A stretch of DNA of 64,000 nucleotides from Pelargonium tetragonum (GCA_036897445.1 JAYMTL010000074.1:1-64000), one strand, 5' to 3'; counted from the stretch's first letter, positions 25,052 to 39,379 are shown. Numbers and translations: made by a program. Notes: generated by a model from the letters alone, not told the origin.

Positions 25052-26559
25052 ACTTTTTATCTTGTTGTATATGTAATAAATAAAAGAGGGCCAAACCCAG
25101 TTCGAGGAGCCTTTTCTGTGTAGTATAGAAAAGCTTTTTGTCTAGCAATAAAAAATCCCGGCTAAAGTCCGAGAGTCTCCCCTAAAAAAACTATACCTTA
25201 GTAGATAAAATTGAAAAGTTCTAGCTTAGGAGACTCCTGATCAGTTACTATCGAATGTACAAAAGCTACCTCAGTAAACTACGGCTTATAAAAAGTTTGA
25301 AGTATACCTAGGTCCTTTAAAAATTTTGGTTGGTATAAAAAGGGGCTCTTATTGTATTGAGAAAAGTCTTCGATAGCTTGAGTTTCGTGCTATGCCTAAA
25401 ATTTCGCAGCAAGGTTTTGCGACTCAGGAATCCCTATCAAATTTTATAGAAAAGTAGGCTACTTGGACAGTTTGAAACTGAGCTTTTAGGGGCTTTTTGC
25501 TGGGTTATTCTTTTAAGGGGTTCAAATGCGGTTTAAGTTAAGAACTAGACCGACTGCCTATAATGAAGGGGGAGTTCCCTATGGAAAATGTAACGAAACC
25601 GAGTCCTTAATTCTTAGTCATTTAGGATATTCCCTGGATTTTCAGATGCGGAAACCTCACTCACTTAGGTAATACAACTAGTACGAAATTCCTGAAATAG
25701 AAATAGGATTCCTTTTATAAGCACTGTCTGGAGTGCAAGTCGCTCCTCTTACTTAGGTTTTTAGAAACCCTTGGTATGAAGTTTCTTTGCCAGGTATTCT
25801 GCTAAACCTTTAAGTTTAAGGGCTAACCCCTAGAAAATGACTTGTCTAGTACTTCCCCATATTTTAGGGCTCCCTCATCCATGGATTTTCTTTAGCTTAG
25901 AGTTCCTTTTATCCTGCATAAGTCAGTGCGCGTACAGAAAAAGACTCAACTTTTTTGGAACATTTAACCCAGGCTTGTAATCTTGTTTTGAGCAGTGCAA
26001 ATTAAGAAATTCTAACTAGAATCTCAATTTCTTGTAAACTTATTGTACTTGAGTTTTCGAGTTAGGGAAATACCTCGAACATTAAAGTGCTACCTTTACC
26101 TACTTTAGCTTCAAATTCTGGAATATACTTTAGATTTTTTACCCCTATTTTTAAGTAAAGACTTTCTAAAATACTAAAAAGGAAAATGGGAGCCAGGGAC
26201 AGTAAGCTCCCTTAAATATGAGATTGCTTGTGATTCTAGAAAAGCCAATTAAGAAAGAAAGTAAAAGGAGACTCTTACTTTAATTTGAAAGCTCCCTATG
26301 CCTGATTAGTAGGAATTCCTTAACGTACTTGTTCTGGGCTTGTCTAAGGGGTTTCTTCCCTGTTTTAAGACTTTCTTTTGTAGGGACTACTCTTTTTTTA
26401 GTATTTATTTTATTTAGAAGACTTCCAACCTTCCTCTAAAAAGGAAACCCTTTATTCGAACTCTCACTCGCTACGCTACAGTCAGGCAGAGTAACGGCCC
26501 CCTTATTAAGGCTAAAGCCTTTCTATAGCAGTAAGAAAACAAACAAAGGAGGAATATCC
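25052..26559. other. No gene seen upstream of tRNA-Cys
   Basis: The 45 bases 5' of the tRNA on its strand are A/T-rich (runs such as TTTATTTATTACATATAC), which could include a promoter. None can be named. Nothing else is visible to 26.5 kb. Confidence 0.5.
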
Positions 26560-26720
26560 CTTAGACTATAACTACTAAACTCTTGCTATAATACTATACT
26601 CCAATATCTATACTATAATACAATAATAATAATAATAATATAATACACTAATACTGAATAACCATAGAAAGCTATAGGCAAGAAAGAACTTTAAGAGCAT
26701 TTCCTTTTAACAAAACTAGA
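26560..26720 (+). repeat. Purine-element copy with AAT microsatellite
   Basis: A G-poor TA/ACT tract (26560-26665) contains an AAT trinucleotide run (26621-26645) and words such as CTATAATACTATACT that recur in the tract at 59510-59610. It is followed by a short purine tract (AGAAAGCTATAGGCAAGAAAG). Confidence 0.45.
26621..26645 (+). repeat. (AAT)n microsatellite
   Basis: About seven uninterrupted AAT units, the longest trinucleotide run noticed in the window. It sits inside the TA-rich half of a purine element. Confidence 0.8.
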
Positions 26721-29700
26721 GGAGACCCTAAGGAGGAAAGGGGAATTGCTTTAGACTTCAAATTAGAGAACTTATAGCGGCGTCTGATTTAAAAGAAACG
26801 GAGTTCTTAAGGCATTTCCATGATAAAGGCTTCAAGTTCCTTGTCTTTACTATTTAAGGAGGAAAGGAGGACCCTTAAAAAAAAAACTTACAAGAGGAGA
26901 TTTGCGAGTAGTCCTATGTCCTTATAGTAGTTATATAAGGGGGAATTCCGAGAGAGGGATTTTTATAGTTTTTAGGGTATTCCTTTCACAAAGTAAGGAG
27001 TCTTCGTAAGTCATAGTAGCTATGATAGTTGGTTATAATCTTTCTAAAAAGGACCGAATAAAGCATAAAAATTTCTAATCCTCACTAACTAATCAAGGTA
27101 CCTACCTTTTCAGCTGTTAGTAGATCCTCTCTTATTAAAATCTATACCTAATTAAAAGAACTTTCGCTTTGGAATTAAACAACTTTTCTTGATATCTGAT
27201 ATATAAAGCAACTCCAGATGGGTTTTTTATAGAGTCAAAATTCTTTATATTATTCCGAACGCAGTAGCTGCCTTTACTTGATATCAAAAAGATCTTAAAC
27301 CTAGGCAGGATGGCTCTAGGCGAGGTGTTACTACAGGGAGGGCTATTACCTTTTAAGGAATTGCCTTTATATATATAGAAGTTCACGCCCGGCCTAAAGA
27401 GTACTTTATGATTTAAGGAAATAAAATGTTGTAGGGTATATTTAATAGAAAAAACCTTTCTGCATTGTCATGTAGCTACCTTTAAAGAACCCCTTTCTAA
27501 GAAAATAGGGGTATGGCGGATCTCTTAATTAAAAAAATCTTTATCCAAATCTTGGAAAACTTCTAGCTACCAGAAGTTGCCAAGCGATAAAACTCCTGAA
27601 AAGAGCCTCAGCCCCCTTTTCCTATTATGTAATCACGAAAGAAAAAACCAAAATTAGAATAGATAACTATGCCTTTTTAGTTCCACAGAAAGGAGAGGGC
27701 ATCCACTCGAAAACCGCACATACCATACCTATTGGTACAGACCTACTTATCAATCTGGATCACGCACCTTTGATTAGTACCTTCTTTTGTAAGAGACTCT
27801 ATCTAAATTAGAAATTACCAGCAAAACTCAATGGAGGGATAAGTTTTGAATACTAAAGGACGCCTATATCTACTACTTGAAAGGGAACTCCTCGCCGGGT
27901 ATAAAACCTATTTTTTAGAGCACTTTTTGCCAGGAAAACTAAATAGAAATGCAAAAACTAAACTTAGGTGGGGCAGTACTTTCTTGGACGTAGTGCGGAA
28001 GAAACAAATCCCCCAGACGCGCTCTTTCTGGATATGGGTAAAAAAGCAAGTTTCTACCGGATTCCTATCCTACACGGGCCGAACAGGATACTCCAAGGGT
28101 TTCCTAATAAAAGTCTCTAGCATTAAGAAGCATACCCCTAATTATCAGAATCCGAGTCTCTTTTCTAAAATATTCTCGATTTCCTTTGCCTGTAGCTTTC
28201 CCTTTTTTAGTTAGTTTTTTATCCCTTTACTTTACATAATACACAATATCCAAGGCTATTATAAAGACATAATCAAAGGAAGACTTCTAAATCCAAAGAA
28301 TATACCAAATGGAATAGGAGCCTCTTTAGTTAAGTTATTAGTTATAACACTTCTCGAAGAGCTGTCCCCTTTTAACAAACAAAAAGAAGTAAGTACTTCC
28401 TCGTTTACCTATAACCTTCCTAAATAACAAACAAAATAGTAAAAGGATTCCTAACTTTTAGACTCTGCTTATTACTTATATCAAAGAGTCAAACTTACCT
28501 TATAACTTATAAAGAGGTTCTTCTATTGGGCTATAATATAAAAAGAGAATTAGTTCTAAACTAGTTTTAGGGAAGATAATTTCTGTTACTCCTAGCTACG
28601 AAAGTTTCAGCGCCGACTCTGCTTTTACCCCATAAAGAATAAGAACCACGCGAACTATAACCCTTATCCTTATTAAAAAAGTATTTGCTTTCATAAGCGC
28701 AGTGTACTTTAGTATAATATATATAGCGAAGGGCGCGTATTTCCTAGAGGGCTACTCAGATAGAAACCAGAATATTCCCTTAGTTTTCTCACTTTTACGA
28801 GGGAAGCCCTATTTAGGGCTTCCAGAGTTTTGGTTAGTATCGTTCGTTTAGGGGAGTTCCTAAACAGCATTCTAGTGACCTAGAAGGTTCTTGGAATTGA
28901 CTTTACTTAATGCAAAATTCTATATTCTTACTAACCTAACTAGCTAAGAAAGGTCTGAATAGTTTAATATATTCATTAGATATTCTGACGAAAAGCCTAA
29001 AAAGAAACTATCGGAAGTAAGGAATTCCCCCTTAGCCAGCTTAGGGACAAGTGTTATGTAAAAAGTAATGTTCAAAAGGCAATACGGGGTAAACCAAGTA
29101 CCACAACTCCTCCATTTCAAAACTTAAAGAAAGCTCTGGGATGTAATAAAGGGGGATTCTATAATTACAAAGACATTCTGCAATTCTACATCTACACAAG
29201 AGGTAGCTAAAGTGTTATTCTGTGTTTGCAGAGAGACTAAAAAGAGAAGGGGGCTAGCGGCTGTATCAAAGAAACAAGGAAGTTGACTATTCCTCTGGAC
29301 TTTGTGGAGCTGAGGTTCAGGAATTCTCACGCCCGTAAAATTCTTCAATATATTAAAGCTATTCCTTGAGAGCGCGGAGGAAACCCCAGAATTTTTTTAG
29401 TAAGCTCCCCTTTTGTCGAAGTTCTCTACTGGAGTCCGATACAAAGAGTAACCTAAGCTTTGCATTTCTATACTTTTTATGATGTATGATGGGTGCTATA
29501 CACAAATTGTTTTATATCCTTACATGTTTTTTCTTAGCCAAGACTTTCCAGTAACTAATAAGGGATGCTTACAATTATAAAAAATCGAAACTCTTGCAGA
29601 AGGGGAACCCTTTTGTTAGCTAAGGAGTCTTCCTTTTTTGAATACTACCATACATAAGTTAATAAGTTACAAGAAAGTCTAGAATTTAGGGTCTTGTCTT

Positions 29701-32700
29701 GATAATTAATTAATAAAGGGTGCCCTCCGATATCTATTGGAATAAATTTTCTCGTGCAGAACTTAAAAAAAGGGAGAAAAAGTGGCCTCTAAGATTAAGC
29801 TTTATAAGTAATTTAGTAAGAGATACTTTTATAAAAACTTGTGATTAAGATAGACTTTTTTACTGCTTGTTAGCTTCTATTTATATAGAAGGAATGTTGC
29901 TTTTCTCTAAAACTCAATGCTAGATACAAGGGAATTCCTTGCTCTTACCTAGGTTTAACCCACAGGAGCCGTAATCCACTTATTAGAGTAAAATATAATG
30001 AACTTGCTAAGGTAAGATTCTTCAACGGGGCTTTCTTGTTAAAGGGAAGAATTACTTAGATAAAAGGTTTTTCTTATACTCTGTAAATCTAGGAATTGAG
30101 AAGCGAGAAAGGAGTCCTTACTCTTTTAATCCGGTTTCATTCGGCAAAAAAATTAGAATTGAGACTTTGGTCGTGGGTTCAAATACTCTTCTTATTTTAT
30201 AGGGTGTTCCCTACTTCCCGACCGGGTTAAGAGCTAAGCCCTTCCTAAAAAGCAAAGAAAGCGTTGAAGCTTTGTAGCTATAGTAAAGAGTTTTGTACCC
30301 TCTGTTAGAAGAATTCTAAAGCTAAATAGAAGTATAGGGTTGCTTTCATACTCAGGTTCTAGTTAAACCAGAGAAAGCCAAGCCTAAGGTATTCGTATTT
30401 AGTATATACTAAAACTACCGGAGATGAGACATTTATTTCCTAATTGGGAGTACTTCCTTTAGACTCTAATTTACGGGATCTAAATGAATCTGTATATTCG
30501 CACTTAGAATTACAAAAAAGTTTAACACTACGAATAACCTGCTAAGAGGATTCGAAATATAAAGAAGAAAAATTGAGTTCCTTTTCCTTTGTTTTCATGT
30601 TGAAAATCTTTCCTACAAACAAGGCTAGGTTTGGCTTGGAAAACTAGAACTTCCATTTCATAACTTCATAACTAGGAAGAAATGCTTATACTAAGCGAAT
30701 ACTTGAATTGAAACCTTTACCTTTGCAATAAAAATTTGAAAGGATTCTATAGACCTCTTACCTTACTAAAATGAATTAGATTTGCCTATTCATTTGTCAA
30801 TTTCCTTTAGTTATTTCTAAAGATCTTGGAGGTACATCAAAATGCATAGCATAAAAGTAGAAATCCCCTCCATTTTTACGCCAATCTTAGAACAGCAATA
30901 TACTATTCTTCTTGTGGTTGACCTCAGTTTGCTCCAAAAAAGCTTATTAAAGTAATATCCCGTCCTAATCGCCCTATCTTTTTAAGGTTATTAAAGGAAA
31001 GAAATAGCACTTGAGTTTTTATCTATACTTACTTGGAATTAGGAATTCAGATTCCTGCCAAAGTTGTGGTAGCATTAGTTTTAAATTCTTGTATCTAAAT
31101 GCGGGTCAGGTAGTTTATTATATTTATCTTTAGTAGCTAAAACGAACAAAAAAGGACTTGATGCTATACGGGTAAAAGTTATAGTTAAGATGAAAGTCCT
31201 GGATTTTTAGACCTTTAGGGCATTCTTCTCTTACTTGCCTTACTTGAAACTAAAATTCCTTCTTTACTTTAACACCAAGGAAATATCCATTGTAACTCTA
31301 GCGTCCCCTAAAGGCCGAACTCCCTATTATAAAATCTTTTCATTCTCCTGTCCTTACTACTTTCAAATTGACACGAGCCCGGGAGTTTCATATAGGAATC
31401 CCTGTTAAGAACTCGTAACGAGAAACAATAAAAGCACTAATAGCGTATTACTTTTTGCTGTATCAGTAGAGAAAGCAAGACCTTAATACCGCAGTACCTA
31501 TATTATGAAGTATCCGGCTTGTGCTTTATGGGAGAAGTTTCCCTATTAATTATTATTTTAAAGGGGCCTGAAGGGAGTTCCTTAAAAGGTATCGTACTAT
31601 AAGACGTAGTAAGATGCTCGTAAAGCTCTCCAATTAAACCTCCGAAATATATCCAACCACAATACTTAGCCTCTACCCTACGTTACGTTATTTTTTACTA
31701 AGAATTTTTCCGACCAAGTTAAAATATTTTAAATACCGGGCTCCTTCCAGTTTCGTTTAGTAGTATATCCTGATGTACTTTTTTGTTAACTTTTTTCTCT
31801 CTAGGACCCAAGGTAATATAATTTTTGTTGCGACAACATAACTATTAGGGCATCCCTCAATATCGGTCGAATAGGCCATTTGGCATAACGATGAATGAGA
31901 TATAATAAAGAATAAAGGGGCTAAGATCCTGTTACTTCTAAAATTTCTTTATAATCCAAAGTAATGGCATAGGTAAAGGGACCGGATCCTACAAAATCTG
32001 TTCCTTCTCTAGTTAGGTTCTTTCTTGATGAGTCTAAGATAAATAATTAGAAAACTTTACCGCTAGACGAAAGAGGTCAGAAGAAATTACTACGTTGGGG
32101 GACGAAAGTCGAACTTGCGGCTTTCTAAGTTAAGTTTTAACTATGAAATTTTTGAATAAAATATACAAGGCGAGCTTTTACACTCAGAATTCTATAGCTT
32201 GACTAAGAGCAGCTAATGACTAAAGAATTCCGGAGGAGTACCCCTTTCGGGTTTGTAACTCAAAATTATATATATAAAAGCTATGGCAGTAAGTAAATCC
32301 CTTTTTGTATAAGTAATGAGATAAGGACGAGTTTCAGTCATATTTTTTAGCACCAGGTAAACTAGAGGAGAATCCTAAGGTAAGGATACAATGCCTTGTA
32401 AAAAGGAGTTGTGTCTTGCTTTCAAAAATAAGCATAGCTATTAATTCCTAATCTAATAGAGAGGCACAATTCTACTGTTGGCTAGTACTGGTTTTAGTAT
32501 AGTAGGGTCCGCCGATCCCTTTTAGCGGGGTAGGATTTGCTTTTTCCAATAAAGAGAAAGTAAAGGATGTTGCACAAGCTTTAGCTAATTCTTAAGTATA
32601 AACTTTTTAAGTATGTTTAGAGCAAATGAACCAACCGTGGAAGTGAAGTAAAGTTCTCCTGGTATTTTTCTAAAGGTTAGTTTTGTAAGTGTTACTGGTT

Positions 32701-35339
32701 TAATTCCTAGGGAATAAAGCTATGATCTATAAGTATCCTAGACTTCGTCTGGGGTACAACATATAAATATAGGCGACTCCTGGTAAAAAGAAATAGCTGC
32801 TGTTTTAAATCTAGTTTATCAAGTGAGGGCACCTTGTTGGTTATTTTTAGAAGTGTAGAAGACTGGGTTTCGTGCAGGTTCTTGAGGTATTCTATGTACT
32901 CCAGTCTCGCTCTTTCAGGAGCTCCTTGTTTTCATACTCTCACTAAGCTCCCTTATTTCGCAAAAATTTTTACAAATAAAATATTGTAGGTGTCAAACCC
33001 CCTTTCCTGGATTTACCCTTAATAATAAAAATCTCCTTTACGAGAATGCTCTTTTTTCTTAATTAAGTTACAGGATACTTATGAGCGGGTTTATATCGAA
33101 CAAGCGAAAGACCGAAACGAAAGTACATCAAAGCAAATGAAATTGAAAGAAATATAGAAAAAATCGTATACAAGACATTACAAAAGTGCTTTATAAGCTA
33201 CATAAACGTAAAAAAGAATTAATTGACCTATTAATCTGAAAACTCTACTAGAAGTTTTGTCCATGCTAAGGTATTGTAGTATAAATTTCTATTTTTATAT
33301 CCTTACAAGAGTCAATTTACTAAAAAGAGACTTTACAACTAGAGATAGGAATAAACTTGTTGGTTATTAATCGAAACTAACTACAATGAAATCCTTACGG
33401 AGGTGCAGATTTTTATATAGCAAGATAAAACTTAATTGCTGCGGAGTTTTTTTTATTTACGCAAAAACCTACTTATTAACCAAACACAGAAATTAGTTAA
33501 TAGGATCCGGATTTTTTGCTTATTTATTAGGCCTTTACTATCCGAAGAATCATACAAAACCCATAATCATTCTCAGCTAGCCCATAGGGAATTAGTATCC
33601 TAATTTAGAAAAACTTGTCTATATAGTCGGTTTTAAGCTATTTTAACTCTATTATGAAAGCAGAACACCCCGGATTTCTCTATTTCAGTATCTTGGTATC
33701 CCTTTTTTTTACTTAACACTTATAGTTTATTCTCGAAAAGTACACTTCACTTATACCGTTCCGGATAGAATTGTAACATTTAAAGAAATACTAATTACTG
33801 AATATTATTCAACAATTTTTATATGCAATATTTTAAAGTTGAGAATAGGTATGCAAAACTATTAATGTTTTAAGGATTTCTAGTTAAAACAGATACCTAG
33901 TAACAGAAGATCTCATAATTTGAATAAGCATACCTACTTGAAGTACCTCAGAATACTTTACGTCTAGTTTTCAAGAATAAGAAAAACGAACGGGACAAAA
34001 GGATCGCTGTTGGGTGAGTGCATTAGCGAGGGCATTTCCTTACTTTAATTGCCTTTCAAAACTTAACAAGGCAGGAGCACAAGGATCTTTGTCTCTGGTT
34101 TTTATTATATTATACTTCAAAAGAAAAAAGGATTCCCATACAAGAATTTTTCAGTATGTATACGCAACTAAATTTTATATAACCCTTCTTTTCGGCTACG
34201 TGGTTTAGATATTAGTCATGGATTAAAAAGATCAAATTAAGTAAAAGAAGCGGTTTGTGGATTGTACTGGAATGCGTTTTAAATTAAAGTGGACTTCTCT
34301 CTTCAAAAAACTTGGCTTTTTGTTCCTCAGAGGAGTCCATGCTTTTATATGGATGGTACACTAAAATTCTTTTGGTATCTTCCCATTAGTATATTAGTAC
34401 TAGAGTTGGCAGCTTATAAGCATATATATATATTGCTTGTTTCATTTTGATTTATCTGATATTTAGTAATTTATGTTGAACCTAAGGTTTGTTTGTCTGC
34501 TTTTAGTCCCTGCTATTAAGTATCCTTCTTGTTTGATCCTTAGAAACAAAGGTACAAGGGTTAGGGTGTCGGTTTTTTTAGTTACTTTGTCTTGATATAT
34601 TTCTTAGCAATTTATACACACGCGCGGGATCCCTATTATCCAATAATACATCTATAGAAAGAACTCCTAATTTTAAGATAACCGAGTTATATTGTAGTAT
34701 TTGAGCCTGGAAAACGCATAAGCTAGAATCCTTGTATAGATGCAACAGGAGGGCTTTCGTCTATTAATAAGTACATCGATATACAATTTACAAGACCAAA
34801 GTACCTTAAAACTAGATGTTTCAAAACAGCGGGTAATCCAAAGGCGGACTCCGCTACTGTACGATCAAGTGATCTTAAATGGAGCCTTTTAAAGTGTTTT
34901 ATATGTAACTCTTTTTGTTCATTATTGCTCAGCAACTAGTCTTATGCGCTGAGAAACTTAAGAATAAAGTATAGCCCCAAAACTCTATTTATTATATAGT
35001 ACCCTTGGAATAAAAAGGGGTTAAATAAGCGGGCAGTCCTAGTTTGTAGTTAAAGCGATACCAACCTTTCCAGTAGCAAAAACTGCGCTTTTAAATTTAA
35101 ATGGGAATTCGTAAATTCCCCTTTTTATCCGGAGTATCGCGCGCCTCGCTTAATTTATTTAGGATTTCTTGATTATAATCTTACTATTTTTAGTTCTTAA
35201 GGTATATTCCTTTTGTTACCTGTTGTTACTAAGATAGAAAGAACCTTATAAAGATTAGAGAGGGTTGCTACACCCGACTTCAGTGTAACGGAGGAAGGGA
35301 GATGGAGTAAGTATACATAAATAAACATTTATACCCTTC
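26721..35339. other. No confident gene; longest open frame of the window
   Basis: Frame 27846-28214 (122 codons, TTG start) would give a basic peptide (GRLYLLLERELLAGYK near the start, KKHTPNYQNPSLF near the end) with no recognised domain. At this composition about one open stretch this long is expected in 64 kb by chance. A T-arm-like word near 30166-30180 follows a GGTC but has no T33-type anticodon loop. Confidence 0.5.
35103..35126 (+). terminator. Hairpin plus T-run, terminator-like
   Basis: GGGAATT (35103-35109) pairs with AATTCCC (35114-35120) around CGTA, followed by C and five T. The shape is that of an intrinsic terminator, though no upstream gene is visible and short GG..CC palindromes are common here. 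Function is inferred from shape only. Confidence 0.3.
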
Positions 35340-35515
35340 TACCTAAAACTTCTTTTTGATTTACGCTATCTCTTGCTTTTTCGTAGCTTCCAATACCTGC
35401 AACTGTACCCTTTTTATATTAGTCATACCCTTCGTGTACCCGTCTTATAAACTGTATTAGTTATGTATATAGAGATATAATAAGTAGTAAGATAAGAGTT
35501 ATAGTATAGTGGGGA
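35340..35515 (-). repeat. Purine-element copy, minus strand
   Basis: On the minus strand the TA-rich tract (35515-35455) precedes the purine tract (35450-35340), which includes AAGGGTATGAC and GGTATTGGAAGC. Order and strand polarity agree with the other members. Confidence 0.42.
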
Positions 35516-36834
35516 GGGAAGGCTTTGCCTGGCCGGTATTCTAGTAAGCAAATCAAGAACTAGTAAATCCTGACTCTAAAAGTCTAAAACGCAAACACCC
35601 TAAGAAGTAGCTAAACTGGTGATAAAAGGCATTCTGGGAAGTTACTTTAGCCCTTTTTATAAGCCTTTTTGAAAATTTTCCTTAACTTAAAAAGGTATCT
35701 ATTTCTAAGAGTCTTCCTTTTTGGTATTCTGAAGTTTAAATCGAAGCAGCTGGGTATGTCTGGAAGCGTAGTTATGAGTCTTTTGGATCAAGGAAATTGG
35801 GTAATTACAAGGGAGATAAACCAAAGCTAGGATCCTCTTTCTGTTACAGTATTCCGGTTAAGGGCATTCAAGAGATCAAGAATTAAGTAAGTTGCTCTTG
35901 TGTTCCTCTGCTTCTAGTTCTAGGTTTTCCATTCTAAATGAAAGTAAACGGTTCCGTTGCTAGAGTCCTTGGAGTTTATAATCTTGGATATTGTAAACTT
36001 AAGCTTTTATAGTCCGTAAAAAAGCTTCAACCCTTAGAAAGCCAAGTATAAATAATATAGGAAGGGCCATATTAATTTGGTATTAAGGACAGGGCTCTTA
36101 ATTCCTACTCATCAGACAAAGAATGTAGGCTTAACCAACAACTAGCTCCTTTCAGCTTTTATCTGGGTTATACTTCAGAAAAGAAAGGGAAATCTTAACA
36201 ATTAAGTCAAAAGGGTGAGTCTTCTTTTTTGTGTTTCTAGTTTCCTAGTCATAATAAAGAGAGAAGTTTCCTTCTGTCAGTTTAGAGAAGCGTTCTGATG
36301 GATTTAGTAAGCTTCCAGATCCTGTGTCACTAAAATGTTGAAAGAAATTCGTACCAGTTTTCAAGTCTTAAAGTGGTAGGCTTAAGTGGATACTCACAAG
36401 AAAGGGAGCCTCCTTTTGCTTTTCAGTGGGTAAATCTCCTAGGAATCTAGGAATGGAGTATTGTCAAACAGGAGTACTTAGGAGATTTTAGTACTAAATC
36501 TTGACTTTAAAGGTAAATCTTCGGCGCGGAGGGGTTGAGGTCAAAACTGTCAGAGCTTTCACTGATTAGGTAAATTTTAATTATAGGGTTTTTGTCTTAA
36601 GTTTGTTACTTATACAATAGTGCCCAGCAAATAGAGGAAATATTTATAAAAAATCTAAATGCTTCCACTGAATTAGTAGAGAATTTCTTTTCCAACGGGT
36701 TGGTTAAGGTAACCCTTTTTTTACGGGAATCCGTTATATCATATATAGAGAACTTTCGGATTCCTTAAAGTTTTGACGCAGAGGTATTTACAGGAATATA
36801 GGGCTTTTTTAGCTTAATAACTAGACAGGAAATT

Positions 36835-36965
36835 TCTAAGTTAAGTAAGAAAGCTATGATACAGACTAAGATAGGGATACAGAAACCAGGTCAAAAGCAA
36901 GTGAGATGCTGGTTATAGCTGTTAAGAAAGTCGGCTTGGCTAGATAAGATAGGTGTCTACTAAAT
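36835..36965 (+). repeat. Purine-element copy sharing a 16-mer
   Basis: Contains GATACAGACTAAGATA (36858-36873), identical to 38115-38130, and ACAGAAACCAGGT (36879-36891), identical to the minus strand of 11671-11683. A variant of GATGCTGGCTATA from the 2398 copy follows. It links three distant copies by exact words. Confidence 0.55.
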
Positions 36966-38029
36966 GTAAATAAATTTAGCTTACTTTAGAGGCTCTATAA
37001 GAATTTCCAAGTTTCCAACAAATGGGATAGAGCTGAGTCTAGGGCTTTTGCAAGATAAAACTCAATGACAATTGCTCAGGAATTAAAGGAAAGGCCTCGA
37101 AATAGAAGAAGTGGGTTTACTCTGAGTTAGGAATCGAGTAGAAAGTCTTAGTAGTAATAGATACTTGCTCTAGGAATTCTACTTTGATTTTTTTTGACGT
37201 ACCTCACTTCATTATGTTACTTACAAGGCCTGGAAAGAATGAATTGAAGGGATTTTCTTAATGAGTAGGGGAATTCTAAAACATTTACGAAAAAAGGGGG
37301 TGGACTGTACCTCGACTAATAAAGGAGTTATTACTTACTTTGTAAATACGAAATACCTTTAAGTCCTTGTTCTCTCCAAGTTCAATTAAAGCCTTAACTT
37401 CAATCTAAATAGCTAACTAAATAAGGTAGGGAAGTACTCTACAGACCTGGCCAATTAGGAACTCTCCTTACAATTGCTGGATTCCATGAGCCCTTACCCT
37501 TTCCTGTAAATACAACGGCGATAACTCACGAGGAAAACTTGGTTTTCTATTTCTACATATCCACTTTAGTTTATTTCCACAAAGCACAAAGTTCTTTACA
37601 TTAATTAAGTAATTAAGTAGAAAATTATAAAGGTTAAGCGCCCCAAGATTACGGGCAATAGGGTTTATTTCAGGTATTTGCTTAGAGTTAGCTGCTTGAC
37701 AGGCTTTAAGAATTAGAGAAATTGTAGTTTAGGTTTTACCAAAAAAAAATTTGACGGAGGGGATTCTTCTTAATCTTTTGATCTTTCGGGAAGATTTACT
37801 GGTAAAGGTGGTAATAAAGTCGTGCCATTATTAAAAGTGCATACAAGTTTTTTTAGGAGAGTTCCTAATTTCTTTAGTCCTTACTACAGTAAAAGTAAGC
37901 TTTAACCCTTTGCTTTTAGTGGGCATCCTAGGAGTAAGTTAAGGTAACAAGTTAACCGAGGGACTCACTACGGGGGTCTTTTCCCAAGAACCCTAGAGGT
38001 TAGCTTAGCTGGAATTACAGATAAGAAGA

Positions 38030-38290
38030 ATCCTGTAAGAAGCGGGTATAGCTCTTCGGGAATGTAGCTACTAAGTAAAGTAGGTCTTATCGAGAAGGCT
38101 AGTAAAATCCATAAGATACAGACTAAGATAATAATAAGTATAGGTATTAGGAGACTTAGAAGGTACAAATAGAGAAGCTCAAGGTATTCATAAAAAAGCA
38201 AGTAGTACTAAAAGTGGTGTTTCTAGGTCTCTGATTACAGGAGAAAAAGATGCTAAGGAATATTAGAAGTAGAGCTAAAGAATTTCCTGT
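38030..38290 (+). repeat. Purine-element copy sharing a 16-mer
   Basis: Carries GATACAGACTAAGATA (38115-38130). The antisense (37968-38201) is open for 77 codons and would encode a peptide with a hydrophobic stretch of about 30 residues and a basic tail (IPAKLTSRVLGKRPP). No family was recognised. A decayed membrane-protein gene on the minus strand is possible but unproven. Confidence 0.5.
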
Positions 38291-39204
38291 AAATAAAGTC
38301 AAGTTAACGTTTTCTTTTTGTTGGTTGGATAGGTTGTTAAGTTTTTAGAAAGGAATTCTGTACTGTATGTATATAAAATTATGCATTGAGATTGTTGTTA
38401 GGGTCTTTTGCAGGAGCCTTTTTTCTTAAAAGCTAGAAGACTTTTCAGAGCTATACTCTTACTGTAATATTCCCTGCCTTATCCAGCGTTAATACAAACA
38501 AGTAAGAACAAGGAAATTTAAAACACCTTAATTAAATACCTATAAAACTTTAAACTAACCGAGGTTTTAAGAAAGGGTTTCTTTACTATAACTAAGAGAA
38601 TTCTATCCTGTGTCTTTACCGAAAAGGGATTCCCTTTAGCTTTAGTATACTCCCTTATTATTCGAAAGTGAACCCTAGAAACAGGGCAACATGAGCCCCT
38701 ACTTACTATTCCTCACGACTTTAATTTAACTAAAAAACTTCAGGAATAAGATATGTTACATTAATAAAGTAAATACTTTCAAATAAAGGCTAATACGGGT
38801 TAGGATTAAAAAAAGCAAATTATTATCTAAAAAGGCATTTATTTGCAGTTTCTTTAAGGTTAAGGGTTTTATACCTTTTGCACTTTCTTTCTTATATAAT
38901 GTTGGATTGCTTATGTACTTTTTTATATTTATTATCCTCCTACCTAAATAGAAAACCAGTTACTTAGGTTCTTTTTTACACTCAAAAGGCTTTTAATATT
39001 AATAAAATACCTGGAATAGGAAACTTGTGTACTCGACTTAAACAAAAAACCTTGATTTTTTATATAACTTACTTTTTTGTAAAAAAGGATTTACAATCGT
39101 AAGCATAAAAACTCCTAACGTTCTAGCGAGCTTAACTTAAGACTTTTACCGCACCTCACTTCTTTACTGGAAACTCCTTTAGTTCTTTTAGGCGGAACAC
39201 AACT

Positions 39205-39219
39205 AGCTACAGAATACAG
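39205..39219 (+). repeat. 15-bp direct repeat, copy 2
   Basis: AGCTACAGAATACAG as at 11189-11203, followed by TACAAAAGTTCAAATCCCA. It lies just outside a purine-element cluster. Confidence 0.6.
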
Positions 39220-39379
39220 GGTATACAAAAGTTCAAATCCCAACAGTCTCTGACTTCATTGTTACTCTTATTCAGACTCCTACCCTAAAAACCTAAGAAT
39301 TGCCTCCCCTAGCTTGTACTTAGCATTCTAAAAGAATCCGTAGAAAATTTAGGAAATATTGGTTAGAAAATCTTTCCAT

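Noticed and set aside
27846-28214. 122-codon open frame as a protein gene
   Set aside because: Length is what chance predicts in 64 kb at this composition, the start is TTG, and no domain or motif was recognised. It is noted only in the region description.
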